Source: Batillaria attramentaria
Taxonomy: Eukaryota; Mollusca; Gastropoda; Batillariidae
NCBI GenBank assembly: GCA_018292915.2
Contig: JACVVK020000396.1
Coordinates: 403,501 to 467,500, forward strand
Length of the DNA stretch: 64,000 bases
Direction of reading: 5' to 3'
Made by a program: the position numbers and the translations under genes. The notes beneath the pieces were generated by a model. The model was not told the DNA's origin, did no database searches, and saw only the letters and a program-made list of their open reading frames with translations. This document shows positions 54,005 to 64,000 of the stretch, piece by piece; positions within the stretch are counted from its first letter, which is position 1, and the number at the start of each line of letters is the position of its first letter.

Positions 54005-54246
54005 CAAAAAGTTAGTGACGTCAACGAGCTAGGCGAGCTCACACGACCTCATGTGTTTGGGGTTTTGCGAGTGCATAGAGGCACGGAAAGGGTTTCCAGT
54101 AGGCCTACTTTCTTTATGTCAGCATGCTTGATGTCAGAGAGTTTGCGTTCGTGTGCGCGCGGGCTGCATACATGACACAACTACGACTGTGACTACAGCA
54201 GGTCACTGAATGGAAACAACATATTGGGCTGGTGGCCATCTTGTTT
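53782..54246. repeat. Outer inverted repeat, right arm blocks B and A
   Basis: 53782-53959 pairs with 34909-35097, and 54003-54246 with 32801-33039. A (TG)n tract lies between them, where the left arm has 1.9 kb. Confidence 0.88.
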
Positions 54247-54300
54247 ATCACTGAAACTTGCTGCTGCGCGCAGCGAAATCTGCCACAACCCATAGTGTTA

Positions 54301-54355
54301 CTAACACATATCTACAGGAGTCAGCCGGGCGCTGATTGGCTGACCCTATGACCTA
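54301..54355. repeat. 55-bp perfect inverted repeat, left end of the C48-like unit
   Basis: CTAACACATATCTACAGGAG through CGCTGATTGGCTGACC to GACCTA is the exact complement of 58107-58161. It contains an inverted CCAAT box (ATTGG). Confidence 0.93.
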
Positions 54356-54877
54356 CTACATGTACTTCCTGTCGATGTCATTGTCGTTTCTGTCGTCTGC
54401 TACTTCCAGTTTCTATGCCTGAGGCGTACCCTGGGGTTGTCTGCAACAGAATCGCGCCGGTTGTAGCGAGTCTTCTTTCGTGACAGATGGAATTTCGTGC
54501 ACATACTTATCCAGCTGTTCCATTCAGTAGTCATTTGAGGGCAACTTGTGGGGAGGGGAGGGGTCCCAAAGCCTGTCGTAATGATAATGTGGCAGAATAC
54601 TGTCCACTTCCTTGGTTATAGCATCTCCCAGGCATTTCTGTCCAACTAGTCTGCTATAATATGACAGCCACGGCAAGGGATGCTAACTTGGCAGGGGCTT
54701 GTTGGGATTTTGTTTGTTTGTTTTTATTTGGGGGGTGGGGGGGGGGGTCACAGTTGATTGAGTGAATATGTGCAGGGTGCACTTGACCATGAACCTGACC
54801 CGACTGGTGTGACCGGGTGGACAGTTGTAAAGTAGTTTTGTGTTTTTGTAATTTTAGTATGTGCAGCATAAAACTTT
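54356..54877. other. No gene recognised
   Basis: A G-rich tract near 54730-54748. Nothing else supported. Confidence 0.4.
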
Positions 54878-54993
54878 GTCAGTCCTCAATGCATTTTTCG
54901 CTACCTCTGTCTCTATTAAACAGTTGGTGTACACTTGAATAGAAATTAAGGAAACAAACAAATAATCAACAAACAAAGCCCTGTGTCATAATC

Positions 54994-55079
<86 letters not shown>

Positions 55080-55358
55080 CAATTTTCGTGTGCACTGTAA
55101 CCAAGTTTATAATAATCTGTGATTTGAGAAAGAGACATTCCATCTTTTCCTATCATCATATGGAAGAACACAAATTACATGCTTGAAAATTATCAGTCAC
55201 CCTTCTCTGTCAAATGCACATGTATATATATATATATCAGTCCTCAATTCATTTTTCCCTACCTCTGTCTCTATTAAACTGTTGGTGTACACTTGAATAG
55301 AAATTAAGGAAACAAACAAATAATCAACAAACAAAGCCCTGTGTCATAATCATCATCA

Positions 55359-55422
<64 letters not shown>

Positions 55423-55600
55423 CAATTTTCATGTGCACTTCAACCCAGTTTATAATGTTCTGTGATTTGAGAAAGAGACATTCCATCTTTTCCTTTCATC
55501 ATATTAATGGAAGAACACAAATTACATGCTTGAAATTATCAGTCACCCTTCTCTGTCAAATGCACATGTATATATATAAGAGGGCAACAGTACAATGATT
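54878..55600. repeat. Tandem duplication of a ~360-bp unit with (TC)n(CA)n core
   Basis: CAGTCCTCAAT.CATTTTTC starts near 54877 and 55237. Both units run through GCCCTGTGTCATAATCATC, a (TC)n(CA)n tract and GAGAAAGAGACATTCCATC to TGCACATGTATATATA. Near-identical outside the microsatellites. Confidence 0.92.
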
Positions 55601-55626
55601 CTGTAAAACAAACCAAATTATTTACT

Positions 55627-55780
55627 AATGTAGCATACTTGACATAAGAAAAAATCTGCCAATAGCTATCACAGACTTAGGACAAAGCCAACAAATGGCA
55701 CCAATGTAGCGTAAGTACATGACATAAGAAAAAGTCTGCCGATAGCTACTGCAGACTTAGGACAAAGCCAACAAATGGCA
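55627..55780. repeat. Tandem duplication of a ~77-bp unit
   Basis: ACATAAGAAAAA.TCTGCC and GACTTAGGACAAAGCCAACA occur twice, ending AAATGGCA each time. Confidence 0.9.
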
Positions 55781-55939
55781 GGATACCACTCCTTCATTCT
55801 GCATCTCAGCATTAACAAGTGCTTGCTGTACATGAGGCCATTTACTTTATTCTTTATCCTGCCATTGAAGCAATCTCACTCTGTCTCTTTTAGAAAAATA
55901 AGTGTCAAATTCCATGGCCTTCCATAGCCATTACTTGAA

Positions 55940-57991
55940 TTACATGTTTTGCTGTTGGGCCAACAATTCAACAGTTATCAGTACCCAGTGGCTACCTGAT
56001 CTCTGAGGCGTAGACAAATAGACACTATTGTCAGGATTCTTACCCACATTTGCAATCAAAATAAGTCTCTCAACGTTGCTGACATCTCTTCGTCGCATCA
56101 TGCATGCAAGCTCATCAGGTGTCGACGCGGAGATGCAAAGTGCGAGGGAGGTGTTCTGTGACTCGTTCACCCTGTCCAAGATCCACACAATGTGGCTTGA
56201 ACAGAGCCATCCATCAGGGCCTTGCCCACAAAGTCAGGCCAATTCTTCAGGGGTACTGCCTGCAAATAAGAGATCATAACCAACACTGTACAATTTGATC
56301 ACTACTTATACACTGGAAGCTAGGTACCTTTTGCAGTGAAACCCTGTAAAAAATACCAGCATTGACTGTACACCATCAAATAAAGATGAAGAAAGCTGAA
56401 ACGACTGTCACTGCTTGACCAAGGAATAACTGACTTTGACAACAGATATGTTGGTTGTTTGTTATATTTTTTTCAACTAAACTAAATACATACATAATAT
56501 AGTAAGTCCTCCTGAAGAAATACACCATATTTCAGCAAAGTCTCACAAAAAATGTTCTCTTTCAGAGATAAGTAATAACACAAAATTCATGCACTGCACA
56601 TACCATAGCCTTGAAGAATCTGTCTGCTTGGATGGTTCCATATCAAGTCCATGAAACCAACCATGTTGTCTGACTCTAGCCGAGGGTCTGCTCTGACATC
56701 CCCTGGCCTGAGGAAGGCGGATGAAAACCATCGCTGTTCTTCACGGAACTTTGCTGGATTTTCAAACCTCCTTTCTGGAGATTTCCCTGTGAGATGGAAT
56801 AAGACAGTGTCATGGTGCAATATTACATTTTTTTCCCCTTCTAATTCTACAGTACAATACCTCACCAGACAAGACTATGAAACAAGACTGAAGGTAATCG
56901 TTCAACGTCTATAATGCATTGTTAAAGGGGGAAAGCTAAATTAATGCTAAACAAAGAGTTACTTGTCATTTCAATGGAAGACATGAAAATAATCCTATTC
57001 TTTACTGAGTGGAACCTTCATTTCTTATGAGCCTAATGTGGGCAAATTACTTTAAGAATTGGATCATAATTGTACACAGTTACAAAGTACTTTCCCACAC
57101 CATGACAATGATACAGTTTAAATCTGTTACTTCTGACAACAAACTTTGAATTTCCAGCAACATACACAGAGACAGTATCATGAATAGGTAATCCAAGTGC
57201 AAAAGTACACAGATTTTGATTGAAAGGTGTTAATATGACAGTGATAAGCAGTGCACACGCAGAAGAGGCAGAAACAAAGTCCCAAGAGATGTGAGTCATC
57301 TAAGAAGAACAATATAAACAAATGTGTATGAAGGTGTACAGGGGAGTCAAGAGCTTACACAGAGCTGCATAAATAGTTCAATCACCTCATATCACACGAG
57401 CCACACTATAAGGGGTCTACAAAAGCAAAGTCCATCACCAAAGACATTCACACAGAGGAACTTGAAAGCACTGGCTACAGAGGCTGAGACAAAAGTCGTA
57501 AAAACTGCAAACCGAAAGTAGGTCTGCTGTACAGAAAACCCGTCACCTGGATAAAACAACTGCTATCTGCTAAGCCTCAGTATGCATACCTTGTCAGCAT
57601 TTCTGAAACTGAAAACGGCAGATACATTAAACTGTTTGAACGGCAACTTTCGTTTTCACAAGGGCTTAGACAAACTCCTCAAACGTTCCTATCAATGAAA
57701 ACTTGTAAGAAAAAAAGAACACTGAAAAAATGTTCTTACCTCTCGGTTGACGGTTCATGGTCTTCCAGAAAAGTAGCTTCGGAGAAAACAGTGGATCGCG
57801 GTAGGCGAACAGTTCAACAGATGCGAGAAATAGCCTCGGGAAGTAAACACGCGTGTACCAGCGTGCGCAAAGGCCGGAACCGAATTCCGCGCGAAGTGAC
57901 AGAACGGGTTAACCAATCAGCGTTAAAGGATTGCACCTGTAACTAACTTGAAATTCCACAATAGAGATTTCTTACCTCTTTGGCCTGCCAT
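55940..57991 (-). pseudogene. Spliced gene with Ulp1/C48-like protease segment, alternative first exons, in-frame TGA
   Basis: Minus strand: exon 1a 57991-57976 (MAGQR) or exon 1b 57758-57740 (MNRQPR), both ending AG before GTAAG in phase 1; exon 2 56786-56604 (61 codons, GKSPERRFENPAKF.. to ..ILQGYG); exon 3 56259-55940. All joins keep the frame. Exon 3 reads STPEELA, then TGA (56236-56234), then LCGQGPDGWLCSSHIVWILD and, later, NVGK and GSHWVLI before TAA. GWL..SHI.WIL and GSHWVLI match the start and catalytic-His blocks of Ulp1-type (C48) ubiquitin-like-protein proteases. The later Asp and Cys blocks are absent, so it lacks a complete catalytic centre. The TGA is most likely a nonsense change; a selenocysteine reading has no supporting evidence. 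Confidence 0.6.
57913..57925 (-). promoter_or_regulatory. CCAAT box upstream of alternative first exon 1b
   Basis: ACCAATCAGCGTT, about 155 bases upstream of the exon 1b ATG (minus strand). The same core CCAATCAGCG is in the inverted repeat at 58124-58133, about 130 bases upstream of exon 1a. Each first exon thus has its own CCAAT box (a known binding site of NF-Y). Function inferred. Confidence 0.45.
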
Positions 57992-58106
57992 GTCTCTCCT
58001 GGTAAAAAGAGCTGTGAAGAGAGATCGGAAGTAGCAGTTTCGGAAGAAATCGAAAGTCGCGCGAAACAGCGGAAATAGGAAACGGAAGCGGTACATTATC
58101 TATTCA

Positions 58107-58161
58107 TAGGTCATAGGGTCAGCCAATCAGCGCCCGGCTGACTCCTGTAGATATGTGTTAG
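58107..58161. repeat. 55-bp perfect inverted repeat, right end of the C48-like unit
   Basis: Exact complement of 54301-54355, immediately upstream of exon 1a of the minus-strand gene. It carries CCAATCAGCG. Confidence 0.93.
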
Positions 58162-58168
58162 TCATAGT

Positions 58169-58206
58169 GTTGTTTCTCTACTTTCTACAATCTATAGAGA
58201 AACAAC
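58169..58206. repeat. Hairpin GTTGTTTCTCTA / TAGAGAAACAAC
   Basis: 12-base perfect arms with a 14-base loop, the same arms as the palindrome at 22263-22286. Lies eight bases outside the 55-bp inverted repeat, and may be the true terminus of this unit. Confidence 0.75.
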
Positions 58207-58611
58207 TTAAGGGCATTCGATTCCCTTCCCTTTATGGCCTTACAACCGTTCCTCGGGTGTTTTACATACTTCCTTAGTTCCTCCGAAGTGCAAAACCGTC
58301 GAGTTCACCCTCTGAGACGGTCACAATCCGGAGAACTGGCCCCAAATGCACGGTTAGATTTGTGTGGAAAATCTCGCCATTTCGCCATTGTCGAGAGGGG
58401 AAGTAACTCTATTTGACACGATTACGTTCCTTTCAGTTAGGCTAAGTATGATGGCGCATAATTATCTATTACCAGAAACCTGGTAGGCCGCAGATCTAAC
58501 TTGATTCATGGTACAAAGTTCCAGTGCAGCTTCATTTTGGAATACACAATAAATTTGGTAAGTAAATCAGGTAAGTCTCACGTAGAGTCTACCTTCAGGA
58601 TAACTCAGACA

Positions 58612-58615
<4 letters not shown>
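58207..58615. other. No gene recognised
   Basis: GGGAAGTAACTCT near 58396 resembles the complement of AGAGTTACTTCCC at 33099, suggesting another dispersed repeat. Otherwise nothing. Confidence 0.35.
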
Positions 58616-58667
<52 letters not shown>

Positions 58668-58979
58668 CGCGGTGTTTGTTTTACAGCTGGAGCACATGTC
58701 TATCATAAATACTTATTTACAACTTTCAATACATACACAGACCATCAGTCTTAAAAATTAAAACAAACCCACTCGCTGATGCCTTTGGGGTTGAAGAATA
58801 TGATTTTGGTTCAGTTCTATCCTCTGTGTGTTCCCTTCAGTCTGCTGGAGGCTATTAACTGTATTCTTATTTGCTTGAAATAACACTGTTGCAGATGTTG
58901 TTGTTGTTGTTTTTGTTTTGTTTGTTTATTTTTTGGAGGGGTGTGTGTGTGGGGGGGGGGTAGGGGGGGGGGGGGGGAC
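58616..58979. repeat. (GT)n microsatellite and G-rich tract
   Basis: (GT)n at 58616-58666. A T/G-rich tract with long G runs at about 58897-58978, which could form a G-quadruplex on the plus strand. Confidence 0.85.
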
Positions 58980-60358
58980 TGGTAGACTACCGGCGGGTCT
59001 GCGCGCTCGGGTGGGCAATGCGCTCACCAAGAAATATAACCCCAAATTTACTGCTTAGCGTCTTCTCACGACCTCGCGAGCAACAAGTCATTTCGGATCC
59101 TCAGCAGTTCAGTTTCAGTACTATGACAATATCTATAGGCTGACTGAAAAGGATCCATGAGAGCATTTGATGCCACATTTTCTCAATGTTTGTGTGTGCT
59201 GGCCAGTTGCTTCCGTGCATCCTTGCTCATCTGCTTTTGTCATTCCAAGTCCGTCCGTCTTCCAGGCATTCTGATATTCAGTACTCGCGTGCAAACCACG
59301 CCAACGTAACAGACTATGCATAGTTCAGGCGACCGCTTTTCCTGCCAGGATGTTTTCCAGCGGAATGAATCAGTTTTGGATTCGCGAACGAAAAACTATT
59401 AGTTTACACGCTGTTGGCACACTGGAACGAAAAATCACTTGTTTCTGCGCGATTCCTCAGGATTTATTTTTCAATTCAGCCTCATACATGTGTTATGAAA
59501 ATGTATAAGTCCAAGTAGTATTTCATGTAGAGCATTTTACTCGGAGAGAGGTCACTTAGTGTAGTTAGAGCGGCCAGGTGTTCGCCCCCTTTCCACTGCC
59601 CGCTAGGTGAAACCCATTAATTACTCATTGTCTCTCTCCCTCCTCCAGCCTCCCGATACCCCCCTTCCCCCTCGCCGAACTGAGAGCACGTAGCGGTCAA
59701 GACTGATAACAATCTGGTTCCAGCCGGTTTGACCGCTCGTGTTCATTCAGTATCTCCCATTTTATTGACTGTTAAATTGTTAGGGATTCTAGGATTGGAA
59801 TGTAGCCCTGAATTTCCAGAATAAAACCATGTTAACGTACTCTTCTGTGTTTCACAGTTCTTTGTGGTAGAGTAGTTAACTGTTGTAACGTCTGTGCGTT
59901 CGTATCTGTGTTTTGTTCGCCATCCTGACAATTGACTGAGCAGACATTGATACACCGGCAGAACACAGTAGTCAGTTACAGGCACTACACATGTCCGTTT
60001 CCCTATGGCTGCCGGTTTGGATCGTCTGCACGCGCCGCAAAAAAAATAAAAATAATAATAATAATAATAATAAATCCGGTGACTGTTTCTTAGCTGTCAC
60101 CCTCTGAATTTGGGTTCCATTATTACGAGACATCCAAAACAATCCGCTAGCAGAAACTTTAGTTTCAAACAATGCTCACGGACGAGTTTCACTTAGGGTG
60201 GAAAGTGAAAACACCGGAAGTCAGAATACTTTCCAGTTGTTCGCAAAACACGGCAAGTTTTCGTTTTGTATGAGGAAAAAAATCTATTTTCAAGTACGGA
60301 GAGAAAATGCGATCCACAAATAAATATCATACTTACTGTCACAAGCAGAATGATGGAC

Positions 60359-60361
<3 letters not shown>
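58980..60361. other. Intergenic, nothing recognised
   Basis: An (AAT)n tract at about 60046-60073. A minus-strand ORF (59133-59321) has no recognisable motif. Confidence 0.4.
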
Positions 60362-60395
<34 letters not shown>

Positions 60396-60438
60396 GCGCG
60401 CGCGCGTGCGTGTGGGCGTGTACGTGCGTGCGTGCGTG
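60362..60438. repeat. (GT)n with (GC)n and CGTG variants
   Basis: (GT)n to about 60390, then GCGCGC and CGTGCGTG, a Z-DNA-prone alternating purine-pyrimidine tract. Confidence 0.9.
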
Positions 60439-61283
60439 TATCGTAAGGGTGAGTTAATACCCTAGTTTACATTGTTAGGCTCAGTGTTAGACCGCGATAG
60501 TCGTGACCACTACTCGCGCATGCCATGACCGTGCTGCAGGGATCTCACGGGCTAAGCGTAGACGCACAGTTCAGATTTTTATTTCTGAGTTAGGGTTTTG
60601 GGGGTGATTTTGACACTTCATGCGAGGCGGTCGGTGGGGCTTCACCTGCGCTCTCACTATAGGAATTTGGTGACAGTTTGAGGCGAGCCTGGAAGTACGG
60701 TTGCAAGTTCAGTTACCTGCTCGTACTGAAGCGCATTTTGGATGTAGCTTCCCGCTGTGTGTGTTGTGGGCCGGCATTATCACGGGTTGTCTGGTAAGGG
60801 CTCAAATTCTCTCTTTCTTCATTTCCTTGCCAGCATCCTTACCCCGTTGTATGAGTGGGTTGTCCTGCGTTACGGTGTGTGTGAGTTGGTGTATTTTGGT
60901 TATGGGTAGGGCAGAGGGTAATTGTTAATTGAAATTGTGAATTCGTCATCTTTACATCTTTTCATCTCATCTTCGTTTATCGCCATCTTTGCGTGTGAAT
61001 TCGTTGTGCTACCATCTTTAAGACACTGTTATTATGTCGTATAAATTATGGCATTCCGCATTTCTAGTTCGGTGCTATTGTGCGTCAGTGAGCCAGTCAA
61101 TTGGGAAGTTCTGGTAGGAATATTGACAGTGCGTTATGAGTTTTCAGGACCTGCTTCTGACTGCATCTTCTGCAACATTTTCATACCTATCCTTCGACCC
61201 CTTTACCGGCTGCCGTTTTGGGATGAGCCCCATCGCTTTAAGCGGCGGACAGGAGCCAGCACTGCGGCGACTACATTTCGCTG
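60439..61283. other. No gene recognised
   Basis: Moderately GC-rich, no repeat partner in the window. Could be the untranslated start of the next ORF, but no splice or promoter evidence was found. Confidence 0.35.
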
Positions 61284-61733
61284 GTGTCAGCGTCACGGGA
61301 CGTAACCCTACGTGGCGCGCTGCTGCGGCGGGCTGGCCGCTCACTGATATCCCTACTGGCATCTACTTCGTCCGATTCTTCATCATCGCTTCGTTGCCAG
61401 TCCGGCGTGCTGACGCCATTACCTACTCGGACTGATTCTTCATCATCGCTTCGTTGCCAGTCCGGCGTGCTGACGTCATTACCTACTTGGACTGATTCTT
61501 CACCATCGCTTCATCGTCGGTCCGACACGTTGACGCCATCACCTACTTCGTTTGATTCTTCATCATCACTTCGCCGTCGTCCCGACACGTCGACGCCACT
61601 GAGTGAGCCACTCGGCGAGACGCACAGGGGTGCCGGTGACTACCGTGTCAACACGCTTCTTCTTTCTTCTCTTTTTCTCCCCCCCCCCCCCTTCCCCCCG
61701 TCGTCAACACCTGTAGTTAGTTTTTTACTGTGA
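61284..61733 (+). CDS. Hypothetical ORF with four 20-residue Ser-rich repeats
   Basis: 149 codons. Four units start at 61374, 61434, 61494 and 61554, exactly 60 bases apart, each encoding a variant of DSSSSLRCQSGVLTPLPTRT. Nucleotide changes between units mostly keep Ser/Arg/Thr/Pro composition, and no unit has a stop, but two sister frames are also open, so coding status is uncertain. No family recognised. The C-terminus is a Pro/Leu low-complexity stretch over a poly-C tract. Confidence 0.3.
   Translation: MSASRDVTLRGALLRRAGRSLISLLASTSSDSSSSLRCQSGVLTPLPTRTDSSSSLRCQSGVLTSLPTWTDSSPSLHRRSDTLTPSPTSFDSSSSLRRRPDTSTPLSEPLGETHRGAGDYRVNTLLLSSLFLPPPPFPPSSTPVVSFLL
61374..61613. repeat. 60-bp tandem repeat, four units
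   Basis: The unit begins GATTCTTCATCATCGCTTCG. The first two units are almost identical; the third and fourth are more diverged. Confidence 0.93.
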
Positions 61734-62451
61734 AACGCTGGCGGTGATTCACATCGCTACAATAGCCTGACGCACTGTTTTTCATGCTTTGATTTCTTGT
61801 CTTATACGTGCAACCATTGGTTGATTATTTGTTCATTTATCCATTCATTCATCCGTTCATTCATCCGTTCATTCATCCGTCCTCCATCCGTCCTTCATCC
61901 GTGCATCATCTTTTCATTTAATCGTTTCGTTTATATATGTATATGTATTTATGCATGGTTGTGAGTGTGTGATGTCCCGTGTCTTGTAGTGAGAGCGTGA
62001 ATAAAAGTGTTGTGAACGTTTCTGAAGTGTTTTTGGGTGTTAGTGTAGGTAGTGCGGGTGCGTGCGGGAGGGGTTTTGTTCACAGCCCCCCTAAGGGGCG
62101 TGACACTTACCCCTGGTCCTTTGGTTCAGGGAAAACGTTCCATTTATAACATAAAATCGCTTTGCAGCAGGACAATAAGACAAATTTTCTGGTTGGACAT
62201 GGGAATCATAAGAAAAAAAAATAGAGATTGGTTAGCAGACGACAAAGCGCAGAAGAGGATGCGTCGTCTTCCCGCTTTAATATCCTTAAAAATCTGTGTA
62301 TATATCTACACAAACACTTATAGCGCTTACGCGTCGTGACGTAAACCCTTTAGCAAGAACATGCAGCTGGAACATTGCTACGGGCAGTGCATGTGCACGT
62401 TTCAGGTACATCATTAATTCATGTGTGATTGCAATGGGTACACAGTTAAAC

Positions 62452-62455
<4 letters not shown>
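61734..62455. other. No gene recognised
   Basis: A CATTCATCCGTT-type tetranucleotide-like tract at about 61840-61920. AATAAA at 62000-62005. The stretch with AATAAA followed by GGGGCGTGACA at about 62096 resembles the end of an LTR, but no matching copy is in the window. Confidence 0.3.

Positions 62456-62508
<53 letters not shown>
62456..62508. repeat. (GT)n microsatellite
   Basis: About 26 GT units. Confidence 0.95.
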
Positions 62509-62512
<4 letters not shown>

Positions 62513-62734
62513 ACTGTCTGTGTCATGATCACGCATGGTTGAGTCAGGCGCGGCGGTCGTTTCTGAAAAAAGTAACTTTAAATGAATTAATGTCGTTGAC
62601 AGTGAGTTATTACTTTTCAAATGAATATTTTGTACACGAGGAGCATGTTGCGATAACAAGCTGGTTTTGTGTGTATTTTTGGAGCGAAACTCATTGTTTT
62701 CTTTTTTTTATTATCGAGACCAGTGCTGTTTTGC

Positions 62735-62738
62735 GCGC

Positions 62739-62798
<60 letters not shown>
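62735..62798. repeat. (GC)n(GT)n microsatellite
   Basis: About eight GC units followed by about 23 GT units. Confidence 0.95.
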
Positions 62799-62801
<3 letters not shown>

Positions 62802-63161
62802 AAATCACGGTTTAAAACTCGTATCTCATAAATAAGTAATGGTTTTTGTTACTGCAGTACAATTTAATAACTGCCTTTACTGTCCCAGTTAGGCAGTTTT
62901 TTTTTGTTGTTGTTGTTGTTGTTTTTTTTTGTACAATGACACTAAAAATAAAACATGATACCACAGTCAAGGTATTGTATCTAGTAACATCATCATTACT
63001 ATTTACATTTTCCTATCACAGCCACACAGATCCATTAGTCGATAGAGTCTTAGTTACACTTATCAGACCTTTAAAGCCAGCAGTGGTTGCAGATAGATAA
63101 TTTATACTTAAAAGATAACAAGAAAGCGCTGTTTAGCCCATTTAAGTGGCAATTTGAAGCA
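62799..63161. other. Intergenic, nothing recognised
   Basis: A (TTG)n/T-rich tract near 62899-62932 only. Confidence 0.4.
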
Positions 63162-63173
63162 CACACACACACA

Positions 63174-63211
<38 letters not shown>

Positions 63212-63230
63212 TGTGTGCGCGCGCGCGTAT
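63162..63230. repeat. (CA)n followed by GTGTGTGCGCGCGCG
   Basis: (CA)n runs to about 63207, then switches to (GT)n/(GC)n, so the two parts are self-complementary and could fold back. Confidence 0.9.
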
Positions 63231-64000
63231 TTCAACGGCACAGCATGGATAAACTGGCTCATGTCAGCAATGGTCAGCATATGACAGCTTGGGATGAACG
63301 GCAGCACAGGTTTGAATAATCCACTTAATTAAAAACACATGAAAACGGTAAGAATTTCAAACCTTGTTTCCCATTTTGCTGGAAAGCTGCATGCAGTTAG
63401 ACTGTATGATTGTTGCTGGGCGGAAAGAGATAAGTGTACATTTATTTCACGCCCACAACGCCTTTCTGCCTAAGTAAAGGAGTTTCAGAATGTTGACAAT
63501 GTGCGTGCCATTTTTCAGACATTTTCTGGAAGATACACAGACTAATTATGTATGGGAAACAAATCGGCCAGGAAGACCCGTTCGGTTCCCTAAATGCAAA
63601 GTGCAGTAGAAACACAGTGAAAATGTCCTCCATTCATTTTTTCTATCAACCCCGTGTTTACTTTGCGTCAGCGGCCTGTAGTTTGTATCAGCGAAACTTT
63701 TCCATATCGTTTGTTTGCAGCAATACATGACCGTCTCTGATTCTGATCATATGTTACCGTGGAAACGAGGACATTTTGTCAAAGAGATGCGTGCTTGCAT
63801 GGCTTCATTAAACAATCATCTTTGGTGTGTACTCCACTAGTGCCTGTGCTTGAAAAAAAAATCTGGCGATTACACAGCGCTAAAAGCAAGAGAATGTAAT
63901 CGATTTTCAGTTCTGCTGTTCCGTTCTGCTCAATAGAGGATAAAAAAGAGTCGCCAAACGTGCAAAACAGACATCGACCCTCTTAACTCAGCATTTTAAA
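63231..64000. other. Intergenic to window end, nothing recognised
   Basis: No ORF, RNA gene or repeat boundary could be supported. Confidence 0.4.

Noticed and set aside
56234..56236. Selenocysteine codon
   Set aside because: No SECIS-like hairpin was recognised and the surrounding family has no known selenoprotein; a nonsense mutation is simpler.
61048..61435. Two overlapping plus-strand ORFs before the 60-bp repeat
   Set aside because: They share the region with a third open frame and show no domain; openness is due to base composition.
62000..62110. Right end of an LTR retrotransposon
   Set aside because: AATAAA followed by a GC-rich end is suggestive, but there is no second copy, no primer-binding site and no coding region in the window.

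Overview
This window is nuclear DNA of an animal, most likely a mollusc and plausibly a gastropod. The evidence is spliced genes with GT-AG introns, very dense (CA)n, (GA)n and (TA)n microsatellites, tRNA-derived SINEs, several LINE fragments, mariner and pogo/Tigger-like DNA transposons, and a dispersed repeat rich in TGACCTTGA / TCAAGGTCA. The clade assignment is inference; no diagnostic single-copy marker is present. Layout: 1-663 is the 3' end of a LINE. 1621-7758 is the one convincing host gene: an eight-exon type I membrane protein with a signal peptide, Ig-like ectodomain, Ser/Thr-rich stalk, one transmembrane helix and a tyrosine-bearing tail. Every intron is phase 1. Its third coding intron holds a deletion-bearing mariner and a copy of the GACCTTGA repeat. 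A decayed copy of the gene's last exon lies at 11565-11624. 7.8-30 kb is gene-poor and built of repeats: two tRNA SINEs with target-site duplications, a 1.6-kb unit present twice 5.5 kb apart, a LINE split by a later insertion, fold-back elements and minisatellites. 30-58 kb is a nested set of inverted repeats. A Tigger-like element (30977-32459) has an apparent empty site in a diverged repeat nearby. Outer inverted arms lie at 32801-35815 and 52738-54246. Within them are a degenerate minus-strand transposon-associated coding region (39.8-41.85 kb) and a second pair of long arms (41966-42848 and 50008-52168). Inside those, a third terminal repeat of pogo type (42849-49642) encloses a two-exon OTU-protease gene joined to a transposase-like reading frame, which carries one stop and one frameshift. 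Next to the outer arm, a fourth unit with perfect 55-bp inverted repeats (54301-54355 and 58107-58161) encloses a minus-strand gene with two candidate first exons and a Ulp1/C48-like segment, also with an in-frame stop. Two neighbouring mobile units thus carry proteases expected to act on ubiquitin or ubiquitin-like proteins; this is the most unusual feature seen. 58.2-64 kb holds microsatellites, a 60-bp frame-preserving tandem repeat and otherwise unrecognised sequence. No rRNA, functional tRNA, CRISPR array, prokaryotic operon or virus was recognised.
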